A DNA stretch of 64,000 nt, from assembly GCA_031553875.1 (NCBI GenBank), contig JAVBKU010000013.1, positions 24,190 to 88,189 of the forward strand, read 5' to 3'. The notes below the pieces were generated by a model. The model saw only the letters and a program-made list of their open reading frames with translations. It made no database searches and was not told where the DNA came from. The translations under genes and the position numbers were made by a program. The stretch comes from JAVBKU01 sp031553875 (GTDB lineage: Bacteria; Bacteroidota; Bacteroidia; Bacteroidales; Rikenellaceae). Positions 53,229 through 62,277 of the stretch are shown here, one piece after another; position 1 is the first letter of the stretch; each line of letters begins with the position of its first letter.

Positions 53229-53276
53229 CGGGTCAGACCGCAATGTGAGGCGGAGGTAACATTTAGTAACACGACC

Positions 53277-55088
53277 ATGAAAGAACTCAGGAGCAGTATC
53301 AACACCACCGGCCGCAGGATGGCCGGAGCGCGTAGCCTCTGGAAGGCGAACGGAATGAAGGAAGAACACAAGGGCCAGCCGATTATCGCCGTGGTCAACT
53401 CCTTCACGCAGTTCGTCCCCGGCCACGTACACCTCCACGAGATCGGCCAGAAGGTAAAGGGCTGGATCGAGGAGCAGGGGTGTTTCGCCGCCGAGTTCAA
53501 CACCATAGCCATCGACGACGGTATAGCCATGGGCCACGAGGGCATGCTCTACTCGCTCCCCTCGCGCGACCTCATCGCCGACAGCGTGGAATATATGTGC
53601 AACGCCCACCGCGCCGACGCGATGGTGTGCATATCCAACTGCGACAAGATCACCCCCGGTATGCTTATGGCCGCCATGAGGCTCAACATACCCGCCATCT
53701 TCGTTTCCGGCGGCCCGATGGAGGCCGGAAGGGTAGAGGGCGTAGATTACGACCTTATCGACGTGATGGTAAAGGGCGCCGACGACAGCTACCCCGACGA
53801 CAAACTCGAGCAGCTGGAGCAGAGCGCCTGCCCCACGTGCGGCTCGTGCTCGGGGATGTTCACGGCCAACTCCATGAACTGCCTAACCGAAGCCTTAGGG
53901 CTCTCGCTGCCGGGCAACGGTACCGTTGTGGCCACTCACGCCGACCGTACCGACTTGTTCAAGAAAGCGGCCGCGCTTATCGTAAAGAACGCCCGCGCCT
54001 ACTATTTCGACGACGACGAATCTGTACTGCCCCGCTCTATAGCGACCAGGGCGGCCTTCCTCAACGCCATGTCGCTCGACATCGCGATGGGCGGCTCGTC
54101 GAATACCGTTCTGCACCTGCTGGCCGTGGCCAATGAGGCGGGCGTAGACTTCACCATGAAGGATATAGACATGCTCTCGCGCAGGGTGCCGGTGCTTTGC
54201 AAGGTGGCCCCCAATACGCAGAAGTACCATATACAGGACGTTAACCGCGCGGGCGGCATACTCTCCATCATGGGCGAGCTCGAAAGGGCGTCGCTGCTTG
54301 ATGCCGCCGTAAGCAGGGTCGACTACAAGAGTCTGAAGGAGGCCATCGCCTCTAATGATATAATGAGCCCGAAGGTTACGCCCGAGGCGCTGAAGCGTGC
54401 CGCTGCCGCTCCGGGGGGCAAGTTCAACCTTGTGCTCGGTTCGCAGGAGGCTCGCTACGACAGCCTCGACACCGATAGAGCCGCGGGATGTATCCGTAGC
54501 GCCTCGCACGCCTACTCCAAGGACGGCGGGCTGGCCGTGCTGTTCGGCAACCTCGCTCCCAACGGCTGCATCGTTAAGACCGCCGGCGTGGATGAGTCTA
54601 TCCTCCGTTTCGAGGGCACCGCAAGGGTTTTCGAATCGCAGGAATCTGCCTGCGCAGGTATCCTGGGCGGCAAGGTAAAGGAAGGCGACGTGGTTATCAT
54701 CCGCTACGAGGGCCCCAAGGGTGGTCCGGGTATGCAGGAGATGCTCTACCCGACCTCCTTCCTCAAGAGCGTGAAGATCGACAAGCAGTGCGCGCTGATC
54801 ACCGACGGACGCTTCTCGGGGGGTACCTCGGGGCTGTCCATCGGCCACGTGTCGCCCGAAGCCGCCGCCGGAGGCAACATCGCCCTGGTACATGACAATG
54901 ACAAGATAATAATCGACATTCCCAACCGAAAGATAGATATAGATATCACTCAGGCCGAATTGGACCGTCGCCGTGAGGCAATGGAAAAATTCGAGCCCAT
55001 CGGGCGTAACCGAGTCGTCAGCGGGGCGCTCAGGGCGTACGCCTCGATGGTGTCGTCCGCTGACAGGGGCGCCGTTAGGACTATTTAG
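53277..55088 (+). CDS. ilvD: Dihydroxy-acid dehydratase
   Basis: The start is taken at ATG 53277 (MKELRSSINTTGRRMAGA, 603 residues). It shows the iron-sulfur cysteines in CISNCDKITPGMLMA and CPTCGSCSGMFTANSMNC, and DGRFSGGTSGLSIGHVSPEA near the C-terminus. It dehydrates dihydroxy-isovalerate and dihydroxy-methylvalerate in valine and isoleucine synthesis. First gene of ilvDBNC; 153 bases separate it from ilvB. Confidence 0.96.
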   Translation: MKELRSSINTTGRRMAGARSLWKANGMKEEHKGQPIIAVVNSFTQFVPGHVHLHEIGQKVKGWIEEQGCFAAEFNTIAIDDGIAMGHEGMLYSLPSRDLIADSVEYMCNAHRADAMVCISNCDKITPGMLMAAMRLNIPAIFVSGGPMEAGRVEGVDYDLIDVMVKGADDSYPDDKLEQLEQSACPTCGSCSGMFTANSMNCLTEALGLSLPGNGTVVATHADRTDLFKKAAALIVKNARAYYFDDDESVLPRSIATRAAFLNAMSLDIAMGGSSNTVLHLLAVANEAGVDFTMKDIDMLSRRVPVLCKVAPNTQKYHIQDVNRAGGILSIMGELERASLLDAAVSRVDYKSLKEAIASNDIMSPKVTPEALKRAAAAPGGKFNLVLGSQEARYDSLDTDRAAGCIRSASHAYSKDGGLAVLFGNLAPNGCIVKTAGVDESILRFEGTARVFESQESACAGILGGKVKEGDVVIIRYEGPKGGPGMQEMLYPTSFLKSVKIDKQCALITDGRFSGGTSGLSIGHVSPEAAAGGNIALVHDNDKIIIDIPNRKIDIDITQAELDRRREAMEKFEPIGRNRVVSGALRAYASMVSSADRGAVRTI

Positions 55089-55241
55089 GGGCTGGTTAGA
55101 CCTGTTGATCTAAGCAGTTTCTTCGAGTGAATTTATAGTTTGGGTATCGTGTTTTTCGCATAATAATGTTTTAGGTGCGCGGCAGTAATATCTACCTTGC
55201 GCCCTTCGCGGACGATATCCGTTATCTTTCAATTTTGTGTT

Positions 55242-56939
55242 ATGGCAAATAAACAGAGAATAAGTGGGTCGGAAGCCCTGTTGCTTTCGCTCATAGAGGA
55301 GGAGGCGACCACCATCTTCGGTTATCCGGGGGGGTCTATCATACCGATATACGACAGCCTATATTTTTTCAAGGACAGGATAAGGCATATACTCACCCGC
55401 CACGAGCAGGGCGCAGCACATGCAGCGCAGGGTTATGCCCGCGCCACAGGTAAGGTGGGCGTGTGTTTCGCCACATCGGGTCCCGGGGCCACCAACCTCG
55501 TGACCGGCATTGCCGATGCCATGATCGATTCTACGCCGTTAGTATGTATCACGGCGCAGGTAACAGCTTCGGTGCTGGGCACCGACGCCTTCCAAGAGGC
55601 GGATATGATCACTATGACCATGCCCATCTCCAAGTGGAACTACCAGGTTACCACGGCTTCGGAGATCCCCGGCGCCATCGCCAAGGCCTTCTACATAGCC
55701 CGTACTGGTCGTCCCGGTCCGGTGGTTATAGATATCACTAAGAACGCCCAGATAGAGCTGTTCGACTACGCCTACAAGCCCTGTATCTCCCTGCGCGGGT
55801 ATGAGCCCAGGCCGCTGATGGATATGTCACTCATAGAGCAGGCCGTGGAGCTGATAAACTCCGCCGAGAAGCCGCTGATCCTCGTAGGGCAGGGCGTAAA
55901 GCTCGCCGGCGCGGAACAGAGCCTTATAGAGCTGGCCGAGATGGCTAATATCCCGATGGCTACCACCATCATGGGCATATCGGCCGTACCGAGCGACCAC
56001 CCGCTGTTCGTGGGCAACCTCGGCATGCACGGCAACATTGCCGCCAACGACATGACCCAGGAGAGCGACCTTATCCTCGCGATAGGTATGCGCTTTTCGG
56101 ACCGTGTTACCGGCGACATAGCCAACTACGCTCCCAAGGCCAAGGTGGTACATATAGATATAGACGCCGCCCAGATAGGCAAGAGCGTTGCCCCCTTTAT
56201 CGGCATCCTCGCCGACGCCCGCGAGGCGATAGAGGAGATGAAGAAGGGCGTGAAGTACCGCGAACACGATGCATGGCTCGCCTTCGCGAAGGAGAGGTAT
56301 GCTCACGAGTACGACGTGGTCATAAGCAAGAGTATCGATGGGAACGGGGCTATCACAATGGCCGACGTGTTGCAGAGGCTGGCGATCGCCGAGGACTCCA
56401 ATGCCGTTATCGTTACCGACGTAGGTCAGAACCAGATGTTCGCCGCCCGCTACTCCCGCTTCCGCTCCACCCGCAGCTTCATCACTTCGGGCGGTCTGGG
56501 TACCATGGGCTTCGGCCTGCCCGCGGGGGTAGGGGCCAAGATCGGCGTACCCGATAAGGAAGTTGTCGCCATTATGGGCGACGGCGGCTTTCAGATGACC
56601 ATGCAGGAGCTGGGCACCATCATGCAGAGCAAGGTAGGCTTGAAGATGATAGTACTCAACAACTCATTCCTGGGTATGGTACGCCAGTGGCAGCAGCTGT
56701 TCTTCGACCGCAGATATTCTTTCACCGAGATGGTTAACCCCGACTTCGTGAAGATAGCCTCGGCTTACGACATTCCCGCCGAGAGGGTGAAGGATGCGGC
56801 CGATCTCGACGCCGCGATCCAGAGGCTTGTTAAGGCCGACGGGGCCTACTTCCTTGAAGTGGTCGTAGAGAACGAAGGGAACGTATTCCCGATGATACCG
56901 GCGGGAGCGCCGCTGTCCAAAGTGATGTTTAACGAATAG
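55242..56939 (+). CDS. ilvB: Acetolactate synthase large subunit
   Basis: The start is taken at ATG 55242 (MANKQRISGSEALLLSL, 565 residues). It is a thiamine-diphosphate enzyme: GYPGGSIIPIYD with the activating Glu in TRHEQGAAHAAQGYAR, TSGPGATNLVTG, and the TPP site GDGGFQMTMQELG with LNNSFLGMVRQWQ. It forms acetolactate or acetohydroxybutyrate with the IlvN subunit encoded 12 bases downstream. Confidence 0.96.
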   Translation: MANKQRISGSEALLLSLIEEEATTIFGYPGGSIIPIYDSLYFFKDRIRHILTRHEQGAAHAAQGYARATGKVGVCFATSGPGATNLVTGIADAMIDSTPLVCITAQVTASVLGTDAFQEADMITMTMPISKWNYQVTTASEIPGAIAKAFYIARTGRPGPVVIDITKNAQIELFDYAYKPCISLRGYEPRPLMDMSLIEQAVELINSAEKPLILVGQGVKLAGAEQSLIELAEMANIPMATTIMGISAVPSDHPLFVGNLGMHGNIAANDMTQESDLILAIGMRFSDRVTGDIANYAPKAKVVHIDIDAAQIGKSVAPFIGILADAREAIEEMKKGVKYREHDAWLAFAKERYAHEYDVVISKSIDGNGAITMADVLQRLAIAEDSNAVIVTDVGQNQMFAARYSRFRSTRSFITSGGLGTMGFGLPAGVGAKIGVPDKEVVAIMGDGGFQMTMQELGTIMQSKVGLKMIVLNNSFLGMVRQWQQLFFDRRYSFTEMVNPDFVKIASAYDIPAERVKDAADLDAAIQRLVKADGAYFLEVVVENEGNVFPMIPAGAPLSKVMFNE

Positions 56940-56951
56940 GAGGACAGAGTC

Positions 56952-57488
56952 ATGACAAAGGAATATATAGTAATAGCTTTTACCGAGAACCAGGCGGGTG
57001 TACTCAACCGTATCACCTCGCTGTACCTGAGGCGCAAGATCAATATCGAGAGCCTCAAGGTATCGGAATCGGCCATCAAGGGCATCAGTATGTTCGTGAT
57101 CTCGGCGTTCACCTCCGAGACCATCATCGACAAGCTGGTACGCCAGATAAAGAACATAATCGAAGTCATCGACGTCGACTACTACAGCGGCGACGAGCTC
57201 ATCACCCAGGAGATAGCCCTTTATAAGGTGTCGTCGAGCCTGGTGAAGGAGAACGGCCGCATCGACAGCATCATGCGCCAGTGGAACGGGCGTATCATCG
57301 AGATCACCCCGTCGTTCCTCGTAATCGAGAAGACCGGCACCAGGGAAGAGACCGAAGCCCTGCGCCAGGAGCTCGAGGACAAAGGCCAGCTGCTGGAGTA
57401 TACCCGCTCGGGCAGCGTGGTGTTGCACAGGGATATGGTCGACATAGAGGATAAACTTAACAATAACAATCATAAATTAACAGAGTAA
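56952..57488 (+). CDS. ilvN: Acetolactate synthase regulatory subunit
   Basis: The 178-residue protein has an N-terminal ACT domain (FTENQAGVLNRITSLYLRRK, NIESLKVSES) that binds valine for feedback control. The C-terminal activating domain follows (LALYKVSSSL-like, then IIEITPSFLVIEKTGT). It is directly between ilvB and ilvC, with a 6-base gap to ilvC. Confidence 0.93.
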   Translation: MTKEYIVIAFTENQAGVLNRITSLYLRRKINIESLKVSESAIKGISMFVISAFTSETIIDKLVRQIKNIIEVIDVDYYSGDELITQEIALYKVSSSLVKENGRIDSIMRQWNGRIIEITPSFLVIEKTGTREETEALRQELEDKGQLLEYTRSGSVVLHRDMVDIEDKLNNNNHKLTE

Positions 57489-57494
57489 ACTATT

Positions 57495-58544
57495 ATGGCA
57501 AAAATGAATTTTGGCGGCGTTACCGAAAACGTCGTAACACGTGAGGAGTTCCCCTTGAGCAAGGCTCAGGAAGTATTGAAGAACGAGACCATAGCCGTTA
57601 TCGGCTACGGCGTGCAGGGTCCGGGCCAGTCGCTCAACCTGCGCGACAACGGCTTCAATGTGATCGTGGGTCAGAGGAAGAATTCCAAGACATGGGACAA
57701 GGCCGTTGCCGACGGCTGGGTGCCGGGCGAAACCCTTTTCGATATCGAAGAGGCTTGCCAGAAGGCCACCATCATACAGTACCTGCTCTCTGACGCCGCC
57801 CAGATCGCCGTATGGCCCACCGTTAAGAAGTGCCTCACTCCCGGTAAGGCCCTCTACTTCTCGCACGGCTTCGCCATCACATACAAGGAGAGGACAAACA
57901 TCGTTCCTCCCGCCGACGTCGACGTGATCCTCGTAGCCCCCAAGGGTTCGGGTACCTCGCTTCGCCGCCTGTTCGTGGAAGGCCGCGGGCTTAACTCGAG
58001 CTTCGCCATCTTCCAGGACGCTACCGGCAAGGCTATGGACAGGGTCGTTGCCCTGGGTATCGGCGTAGGCTCGGGCTACCTGTTCGAAACTACCTTCAAG
58101 AAGGAGGTTTACTCCGACCTTACAGGCGAACGCGGTACGCTGATGGGTGCCATACAGGGTATCTTCGCCGCGCAGTACAAGGTGCTTCGCGACAACGGCC
58201 ACACTCCCTCGGAGGCTTTCAACGAAACCGTTGAGGAGCTGACACAGAGCCTGATGCCGCTGGTTGCCGAGAACGGTATGGACTGGATGTACGCCAACTG
58301 CTCGACCACAGCCCAGCGCGGTGCCCTCGACTGGTGGAAGCCTTTCCGCGACGCCACCCTGCCCGTGTTCCAGAAGCTCTACGCTGAAGTTGCCGCCGGT
58401 AACGAAGCCCAGCGCTCGATCGATCTGAACAGCAAGCCAGACTACCGCGAGAAGCTCGAAGCCGAGCTGAAGGAGCTCCGCGAGAGCGAAATGTGGCAGG
58501 CAGGCGCTACAGTGCGTAGCCTGAGGCCCGAAAGGAGCAAGTAA
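57495..58544 (+). CDS. ilvC: Ketol-acid reductoisomerase
   Basis: The 349-residue enzyme has the Rossmann motif AVIGYGVQGPGQSLNLRDNG and the KARI catalytic region. The latter includes SDLTGERGTLMGAIQGIFAA and FNETVEELTQSLMPLV, with the magnesium-binding acidic residues. It isomerises and reduces acetolactate with NADPH. The length suggests the Bacteroidetes short form. Last gene of the ilv operon. A GC hairpin (CCGGCGGGG / CCCCGCCGG, 58600-58627) and T-rich sequence at about 58671-58686 follow as a probable terminator. Confidence 0.95.
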   Translation: MAKMNFGGVTENVVTREEFPLSKAQEVLKNETIAVIGYGVQGPGQSLNLRDNGFNVIVGQRKNSKTWDKAVADGWVPGETLFDIEEACQKATIIQYLLSDAAQIAVWPTVKKCLTPGKALYFSHGFAITYKERTNIVPPADVDVILVAPKGSGTSLRRLFVEGRGLNSSFAIFQDATGKAMDRVVALGIGVGSGYLFETTFKKEVYSDLTGERGTLMGAIQGIFAAQYKVLRDNGHTPSEAFNETVEELTQSLMPLVAENGMDWMYANCSTTAQRGALDWWKPFRDATLPVFQKLYAEVAAGNEAQRSIDLNSKPDYREKLEAELKELRESEMWQAGATVRSLRPERSK

Positions 58545-58702
58545 GACTCTTCCCCTCAAGTCTGGGTCTTCAGACAGTAAGGATATATTAAGGACGGCCC
58601 CGGCGGGGTGTGTGAAAGCCCCGCCGGACAGCCGCTCCGCCTATGCAGTCCGGAAGCCGGGGAGCGAAGTTTTTAAGTTTTTTTTACGATTTAGACGGAT
58701 TC

Positions 58703-58734
58703 TTGTTGTTTTAAATCATTTTTTCATACATTTG
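58703..58734 (+). promoter_or_regulatory. Promoter of the Phe/Tyr operon
   Basis: TTGTTG (58703-58708) and TACATTTG (58727-58734) are spaced 18-21 bases apart, matching the Bacteroidetes pattern. Transcription would start near 58741, upstream of the leader peptide. Confidence 0.6.
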
Positions 58735-58798
58735 TGCGTTACTAAGGGTGCAGGCAGTGAGCTGCGAAGTTTGAAGCTGCATCATAAGGATCAAGGAT

Positions 58799-58876
58799 AT
58801 GAATATGTGTTCGCCGTTTTATAGCAACTATTTTTATTTCTACTTTACCAAAAGTGGACTGGAATTGTGTTGCTAA
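58799..58876 (+). CDS. Phe/Tyr-rich leader peptide (pheL-like attenuator)
   Basis: This 25-codon frame has ATG at 58799, an AAGGA-containing ribosome site 5-10 bases before it, and TAA at 874-876. Residues 7-16 read FYSNYFYFYF: four Phe and four Tyr codons in ten. A hairpin TAGCAAC / GTTGCTA (58822-58828 with 58869-58875) encloses these codons. CTGGAAT (58859-58865) can pair with GTTCCAG (58919-58925), part of the terminator stem. This is the layout of pheL-type attenuation. The downstream genes make Phe and Tyr, so stalling for either amino acid would relieve termination. Confidence 0.8.
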   Translation: MNMCSPFYSNYFYFYFTKSGLELCC

Positions 58877-58913
58877 AACTCGACGAATAAAACAGAGATA
58901 AAAGAGTTGAAGA

Positions 58914-58946
58914 ATCCCGTTCCAGAAGTTGGAACGGGATTTTTTA
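58914..58946 (+). terminator. Attenuator terminator before the prephenate dehydratase gene
   Basis: ATCCCGTTCC AGAAGTT GGAACGGGAT, a perfect 10-bp stem, is followed by TTTTTATT. It lies 37 bases after the leader peptide stop and 15 bases before the pheA start codon. The left arm can alternatively pair with CTGGAAT at 58859. Confidence 0.88.
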
Positions 58947-58960
58947 TTGATATGTGAGAT

Positions 58961-59836
58961 ATGGAAATGAATAAGGAAAAAAGTAAATTGAAAGTCGCCA
59001 TACAGGGTTACGAGGGGTGTTTCCACCAGATCGTGGCTAACGAATATTTCGGCGAAAAGGTAGATATACTCTCCTGCGCCACCTTCCGCGACGTGGTGAG
59101 GGCGGTGGCTTCGGGCGAAACGCCTTACGGAGTTATGGCCATCGAGAACTCTATCGCGGGGAGTATCCTGCCCAACCACAGCCTCCTGCAGAGCGGCGAA
59201 TTGCAGGTGGTGGGCGAGTACTACCTGCCTATCAGGCAGAACCTTATGGTGCTTCCGGGCGTGAAGCTCGAGGACGTCACCGAGGTGCACTCCCATCCGA
59301 TGGCCCTGTTGCAGTGTATCGACTACCTCGACCAGCACAAGTGGAAGCTGGTCGAAACCGAAGATACTGCCCTCAGTGCCAGACATGTGGCCCGCCGGGG
59401 GATGAAGCATGTGGCCGCCATCGCGGGGACGCTGGCCGCCGAACTCTTCGGCCTCGACATCATCGCCCCCGACATCCACTCCATTAAGAATAATGCCACA
59501 CGCTTCCTTATACTGCGCAAGGCCAACGGTACGACCCCCGAAGGGGCGAACAAGGCCTCGCTCTACTTCAAGACCGACCACCGCAAGGGCTCCCTGCTCA
59601 AGGTGATGCGCGAGATGGAGGACAGCTCGATAAACATGACCAAACTCCAGTCTTATCCCATTCCCGCCGAGCCATGGCACTACCTGTTCCATGTTGATAT
59701 GGAGTTCGACGCGCTCCCCGACTACGAGAGGGTGATAGACAAGATGAAGGCCGCCGCCAACGAGCTGCACGTCTACGGCGTCTACCCCAGAGGCATAAGG
59801 GGCAATGAAAACGCCACGGGCGGAATAAAGAAGTAA
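58961..59836 (+). CDS. pheA: Prephenate dehydratase
   Basis: The 291-residue protein is a monofunctional dehydratase with a C-terminal ACT domain and no chorismate mutase part. It shows AIQGYEGCFHQIVANEYF, VMAIENSIAGSILPNHSLL, the catalytic NNATRFLILRK, and the regulatory KGSLLKVMREMEDSSINMTK. It converts prephenate to phenylpyruvate; the ACT domain normally binds Phe. The chorismate mutase activity is supplied by the fusion gene at the end of the operon. Confidence 0.93.
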   Translation: MEMNKEKSKLKVAIQGYEGCFHQIVANEYFGEKVDILSCATFRDVVRAVASGETPYGVMAIENSIAGSILPNHSLLQSGELQVVGEYYLPIRQNLMVLPGVKLEDVTEVHSHPMALLQCIDYLDQHKWKLVETEDTALSARHVARRGMKHVAAIAGTLAAELFGLDIIAPDIHSIKNNATRFLILRKANGTTPEGANKASLYFKTDHRKGSLLKVMREMEDSSINMTKLQSYPIPAEPWHYLFHVDMEFDALPDYERVIDKMKAAANELHVYGVYPRGIRGNENATGGIKK

Positions 59837-59867
59837 AACATTTATGTACAATTACAACGGTTCGAAA

Positions 59868-60091
59868 ATAAATAATCGCCGCTTCTGGCTTCTGCCGGAA
59901 ATAGGTCTCGTGAGGGAGATCACCCTCAGTTATCGTGTAACGAGGGAAGCTCCCGGAAGAGACCCCGGCAGAAGACGCGGCTAGACCTTTTGCCTACTTT
60001 TGGGGCAATGGCAACGTTTTGAGCAGTGAGGGCAGAGGCCGTTTACGGACTATGCCGAGTCGCGATAAACGAAAGCGAAGCTAAAAGTAGA
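59868..60091 (+). repeat. Family B structured repeat, copy B6 (long form), inside the Phe/Tyr operon
   Basis: Core as in B4. The tail carries the same about 70-base extension as B1, but with compensating differences: CGTTT / AAACG for CATTT / AAATG, and CCGT TT ACGG for CCGC TT GCGG. It accounts for the 321-base gap before the aminotransferase gene. Confidence 0.85.
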
Positions 60092-60157
60092 GAATCGAAA
60101 GTAAAAATGCCATTGTGAAATATATTAACACCAAAAGTAAAACGACAAAATCAAAAT

Positions 60158-61336
60158 ATGGGACAGATACTCGATATAAAGGTGGCTGACAGGCTCGAAG
60201 GAGTGGGGGAATACTATTTCTCAGTGAAGCTCAAGGAGATAGACAAACTGCGTTCCGAAGGTAAGGAAATAATCAGCCTGGGCATCGGCAGCCCCGACAC
60301 CCCGCCGCACCCCAGTGTGATAGAAGCCCTTAACCGCGAGTCCCTCAACCCCGCTAATCACGCCTACCAGCCTACGATGGGTACGAAGGTGCTCCGCGAG
60401 GCGTTCGGTCGCTGGTACTCCAAGCGCTACGGCGTCAGCCTCGATCCCGCGAGTGAGATACTCCCCCTGATAGGATCGAAGGAGGGTATCATGCACATCT
60501 GCATGACCTACCTCGACAAGGGCGATAAGGTGCTGATCCCCAATCCCGGATACCCCACCTACCGCGCCGCCGTTTCAATCGCCGGAGGCGTGTGTGTAGA
60601 CTACAAATTGCGTGAGGGTAACGACTGGAAACCAGACCTCGCCGCCCTCGAGAAGGCGGGCCTCGATGGTGTGAAGATAATGATCGTCAACTACCCCCAG
60701 ATGCCCACCGGCTCCACGCCCACGCGAGGGCTGTTCGAGGACCTGGTGGCCTTCGCCCGCCGCCACGGCATCCTTTTGGTGCATGACAACCCATATAGCT
60801 TTATCCGCAACGCCGAACCTATGAGCCTGCTCTCCGTAGAGGGCGCTAAAGACGTGGCCATCGAGCTCAACTCCCTGAGCAAGGCCCACAGCATGGCCGG
60901 GTGGCGTATCGGGATGATCGGGGGCGCGGCGAAGAGGATATCCGAGATAATGCGTTTTAAGAGTAATATGGATTCGGGGATGTTCTACCCGATGCAGGCC
61001 GCTGCCGCCGTTGCGCTCGATCTGGGCGACGAGTGGTACACTTCGCTCAACGAAATGTACCGCCGCAGGGAGGTGAAAGCCAAAGAGATAATGGACATGA
61101 TAGGTTGTACCTGCGCGCCCGGACAGGCGGGACTGTTCCTCTGGGGCAGGCTGCCCGAGGGTAGCGGCGACTGTTACCAATTTACCGACAAGATACTCTA
61201 CGACTGCGGCGTGTTCATCACTCCCGGAGGTATCTTCGGCGACGAGGGCAATAATTACGTCCGCATCAGCCTCTGCGCCGACGAGCCCGCGCTCGAAAAG
61301 GCCAAAAATAAAATAAAAGCGGGCCTGAAACTGTAA
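60158..61336 (+). CDS. PLP-dependent aminotransferase class I/II, probably aromatic
   Basis: The 392-residue enzyme shows GIGSPDTPPHPSVIEAL, the cofactor region GSKEGIMHICMTYLDKGDKV, VNYPQMPTGS, and the PLP lysine in LNSLSKAHSMAGWRIG. It resembles the LL-diaminopimelate/aspartate aminotransferase branch. Its place between prephenate dehydratase and prephenate dehydrogenase strongly suggests that it converts phenylpyruvate and hydroxyphenylpyruvate to Phe and Tyr. The PQMPTGS segment differs from the usual NPxNPTG. Confidence 0.88.
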   Translation: MGQILDIKVADRLEGVGEYYFSVKLKEIDKLRSEGKEIISLGIGSPDTPPHPSVIEALNRESLNPANHAYQPTMGTKVLREAFGRWYSKRYGVSLDPASEILPLIGSKEGIMHICMTYLDKGDKVLIPNPGYPTYRAAVSIAGGVCVDYKLREGNDWKPDLAALEKAGLDGVKIMIVNYPQMPTGSTPTRGLFEDLVAFARRHGILLVHDNPYSFIRNAEPMSLLSVEGAKDVAIELNSLSKAHSMAGWRIGMIGGAAKRISEIMRFKSNMDSGMFYPMQAAAAVALDLGDEWYTSLNEMYRRREVKAKEIMDMIGCTCAPGQAGLFLWGRLPEGSGDCYQFTDKILYDCGVFITPGGIFGDEGNNYVRISLCADEPALEKAKNKIKAGLKL

Positions 61337-61385
61337 AATGAAAGGGGCGGCCAAGGTTAAGGTCGCCGACACAAAAATAAACAAG

Positions 61386-62228
61386 ATGAAAACAGCGATA
61401 GTAGGTATAGGTCTTATAGGGGGCTCGTTCGCCCTGGCCTTGAAGGACAACGGCCTGAGCGATGATATTATCGGGGTCGACGCCTCGGAAGCCAACAGGC
61501 GCAAAGCCCTGGAACTCGGTCTGGTCGACCGCGTGGCGGATTTCGACAAGGCGGTTAAAGAGGCCGACCTTATAGTCCTCGCCGTGCCTGTCGACGCCAT
61601 TCCGATGCTGACCGTCAAGACGCTCAACAAGATAGGCCCCAAGCAGGTGGTGATGGATATGGGCTCCACCAAGCAGGAGCTGTGCGAGATCATCGCCCAG
61701 CACCCGCGCCGCAGCCGTTTCGTGGCCACGCACCCCATGTGGGGTACGGAGTTCAGCGGCCCGGAAGCCGCGATACACGGAGCGTTCAAGGGCCGTACGG
61801 TGGTCATTTGCGAGAAGGAGAACAGCGCGCCCGATGCCGTGGAACTGGTCGAAGATATTTACACCCGCATAGGGATGCCCATAAAATATATGGCCTGCGA
61901 CGAGCAGGATATGCACTCCGCCTACATCAGCCATATCAGCCATATCACCTCCTTCGCCCTGGCCCTCACGGTCATGGAAAAGGAGCGCGAGGAGGAACAC
62001 ATTTTCGACCTCGCGGGCAGCGGTTTCGAGAGTACGGTGCGTCTGGCCAAGAGCTCGCCCTCTATGTGGGCGCCTATCCTGATGCAGAACAAATACAACG
62101 TGCTGGACGTGCTTCGCGAGCATATACACCAGCTCCAGATCATGCGCCGCCTGCTCGAAAAAGACGATATCGAGGGCCTGCGGGCTTTGATGGAGAAGGC
62201 CAATACCATCTCTCGCATACTTAAATAA
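61386..62228 (+). CDS. tyrA: Prephenate dehydrogenase
   Basis: The start is placed at ATG 61386 (MKTAIVGIGLIGGSFALAL, 280 residues), where the dinucleotide fold begins. ATG 61338, one base after the aminotransferase stop, would add 16 residues. It shows the GIGLIGGS nucleotide loop, DMGSTKQELCE, the catalytic HPMWGTEFSGPEAA and SAYISHISHITSFALAL. It oxidises prephenate to 4-hydroxyphenylpyruvate with NAD(P). There is no C-terminal ACT domain. Confidence 0.92.
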   Translation: MKTAIVGIGLIGGSFALALKDNGLSDDIIGVDASEANRRKALELGLVDRVADFDKAVKEADLIVLAVPVDAIPMLTVKTLNKIGPKQVVMDMGSTKQELCEIIAQHPRRSRFVATHPMWGTEFSGPEAAIHGAFKGRTVVICEKENSAPDAVELVEDIYTRIGMPIKYMACDEQDMHSAYISHISHITSFALALTVMEKEREEEHIFDLAGSGFESTVRLAKSSPSMWAPILMQNKYNVLDVLREHIHQLQIMRRLLEKDDIEGLRALMEKANTISRILK

Positions 62229-62277
62229 GATCGGACACCATCCGGCCACCACAAGACGAAAACAACAGAAAAAACAT

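Noticed and set aside
53200..53276. Branched-chain amino acid attenuator before ilvD
   Set aside because: The leader is only about 45 bases with no Ile/Leu/Val-rich frame and no terminator. The 153-base ilvD-ilvB gap was also checked and shows none.
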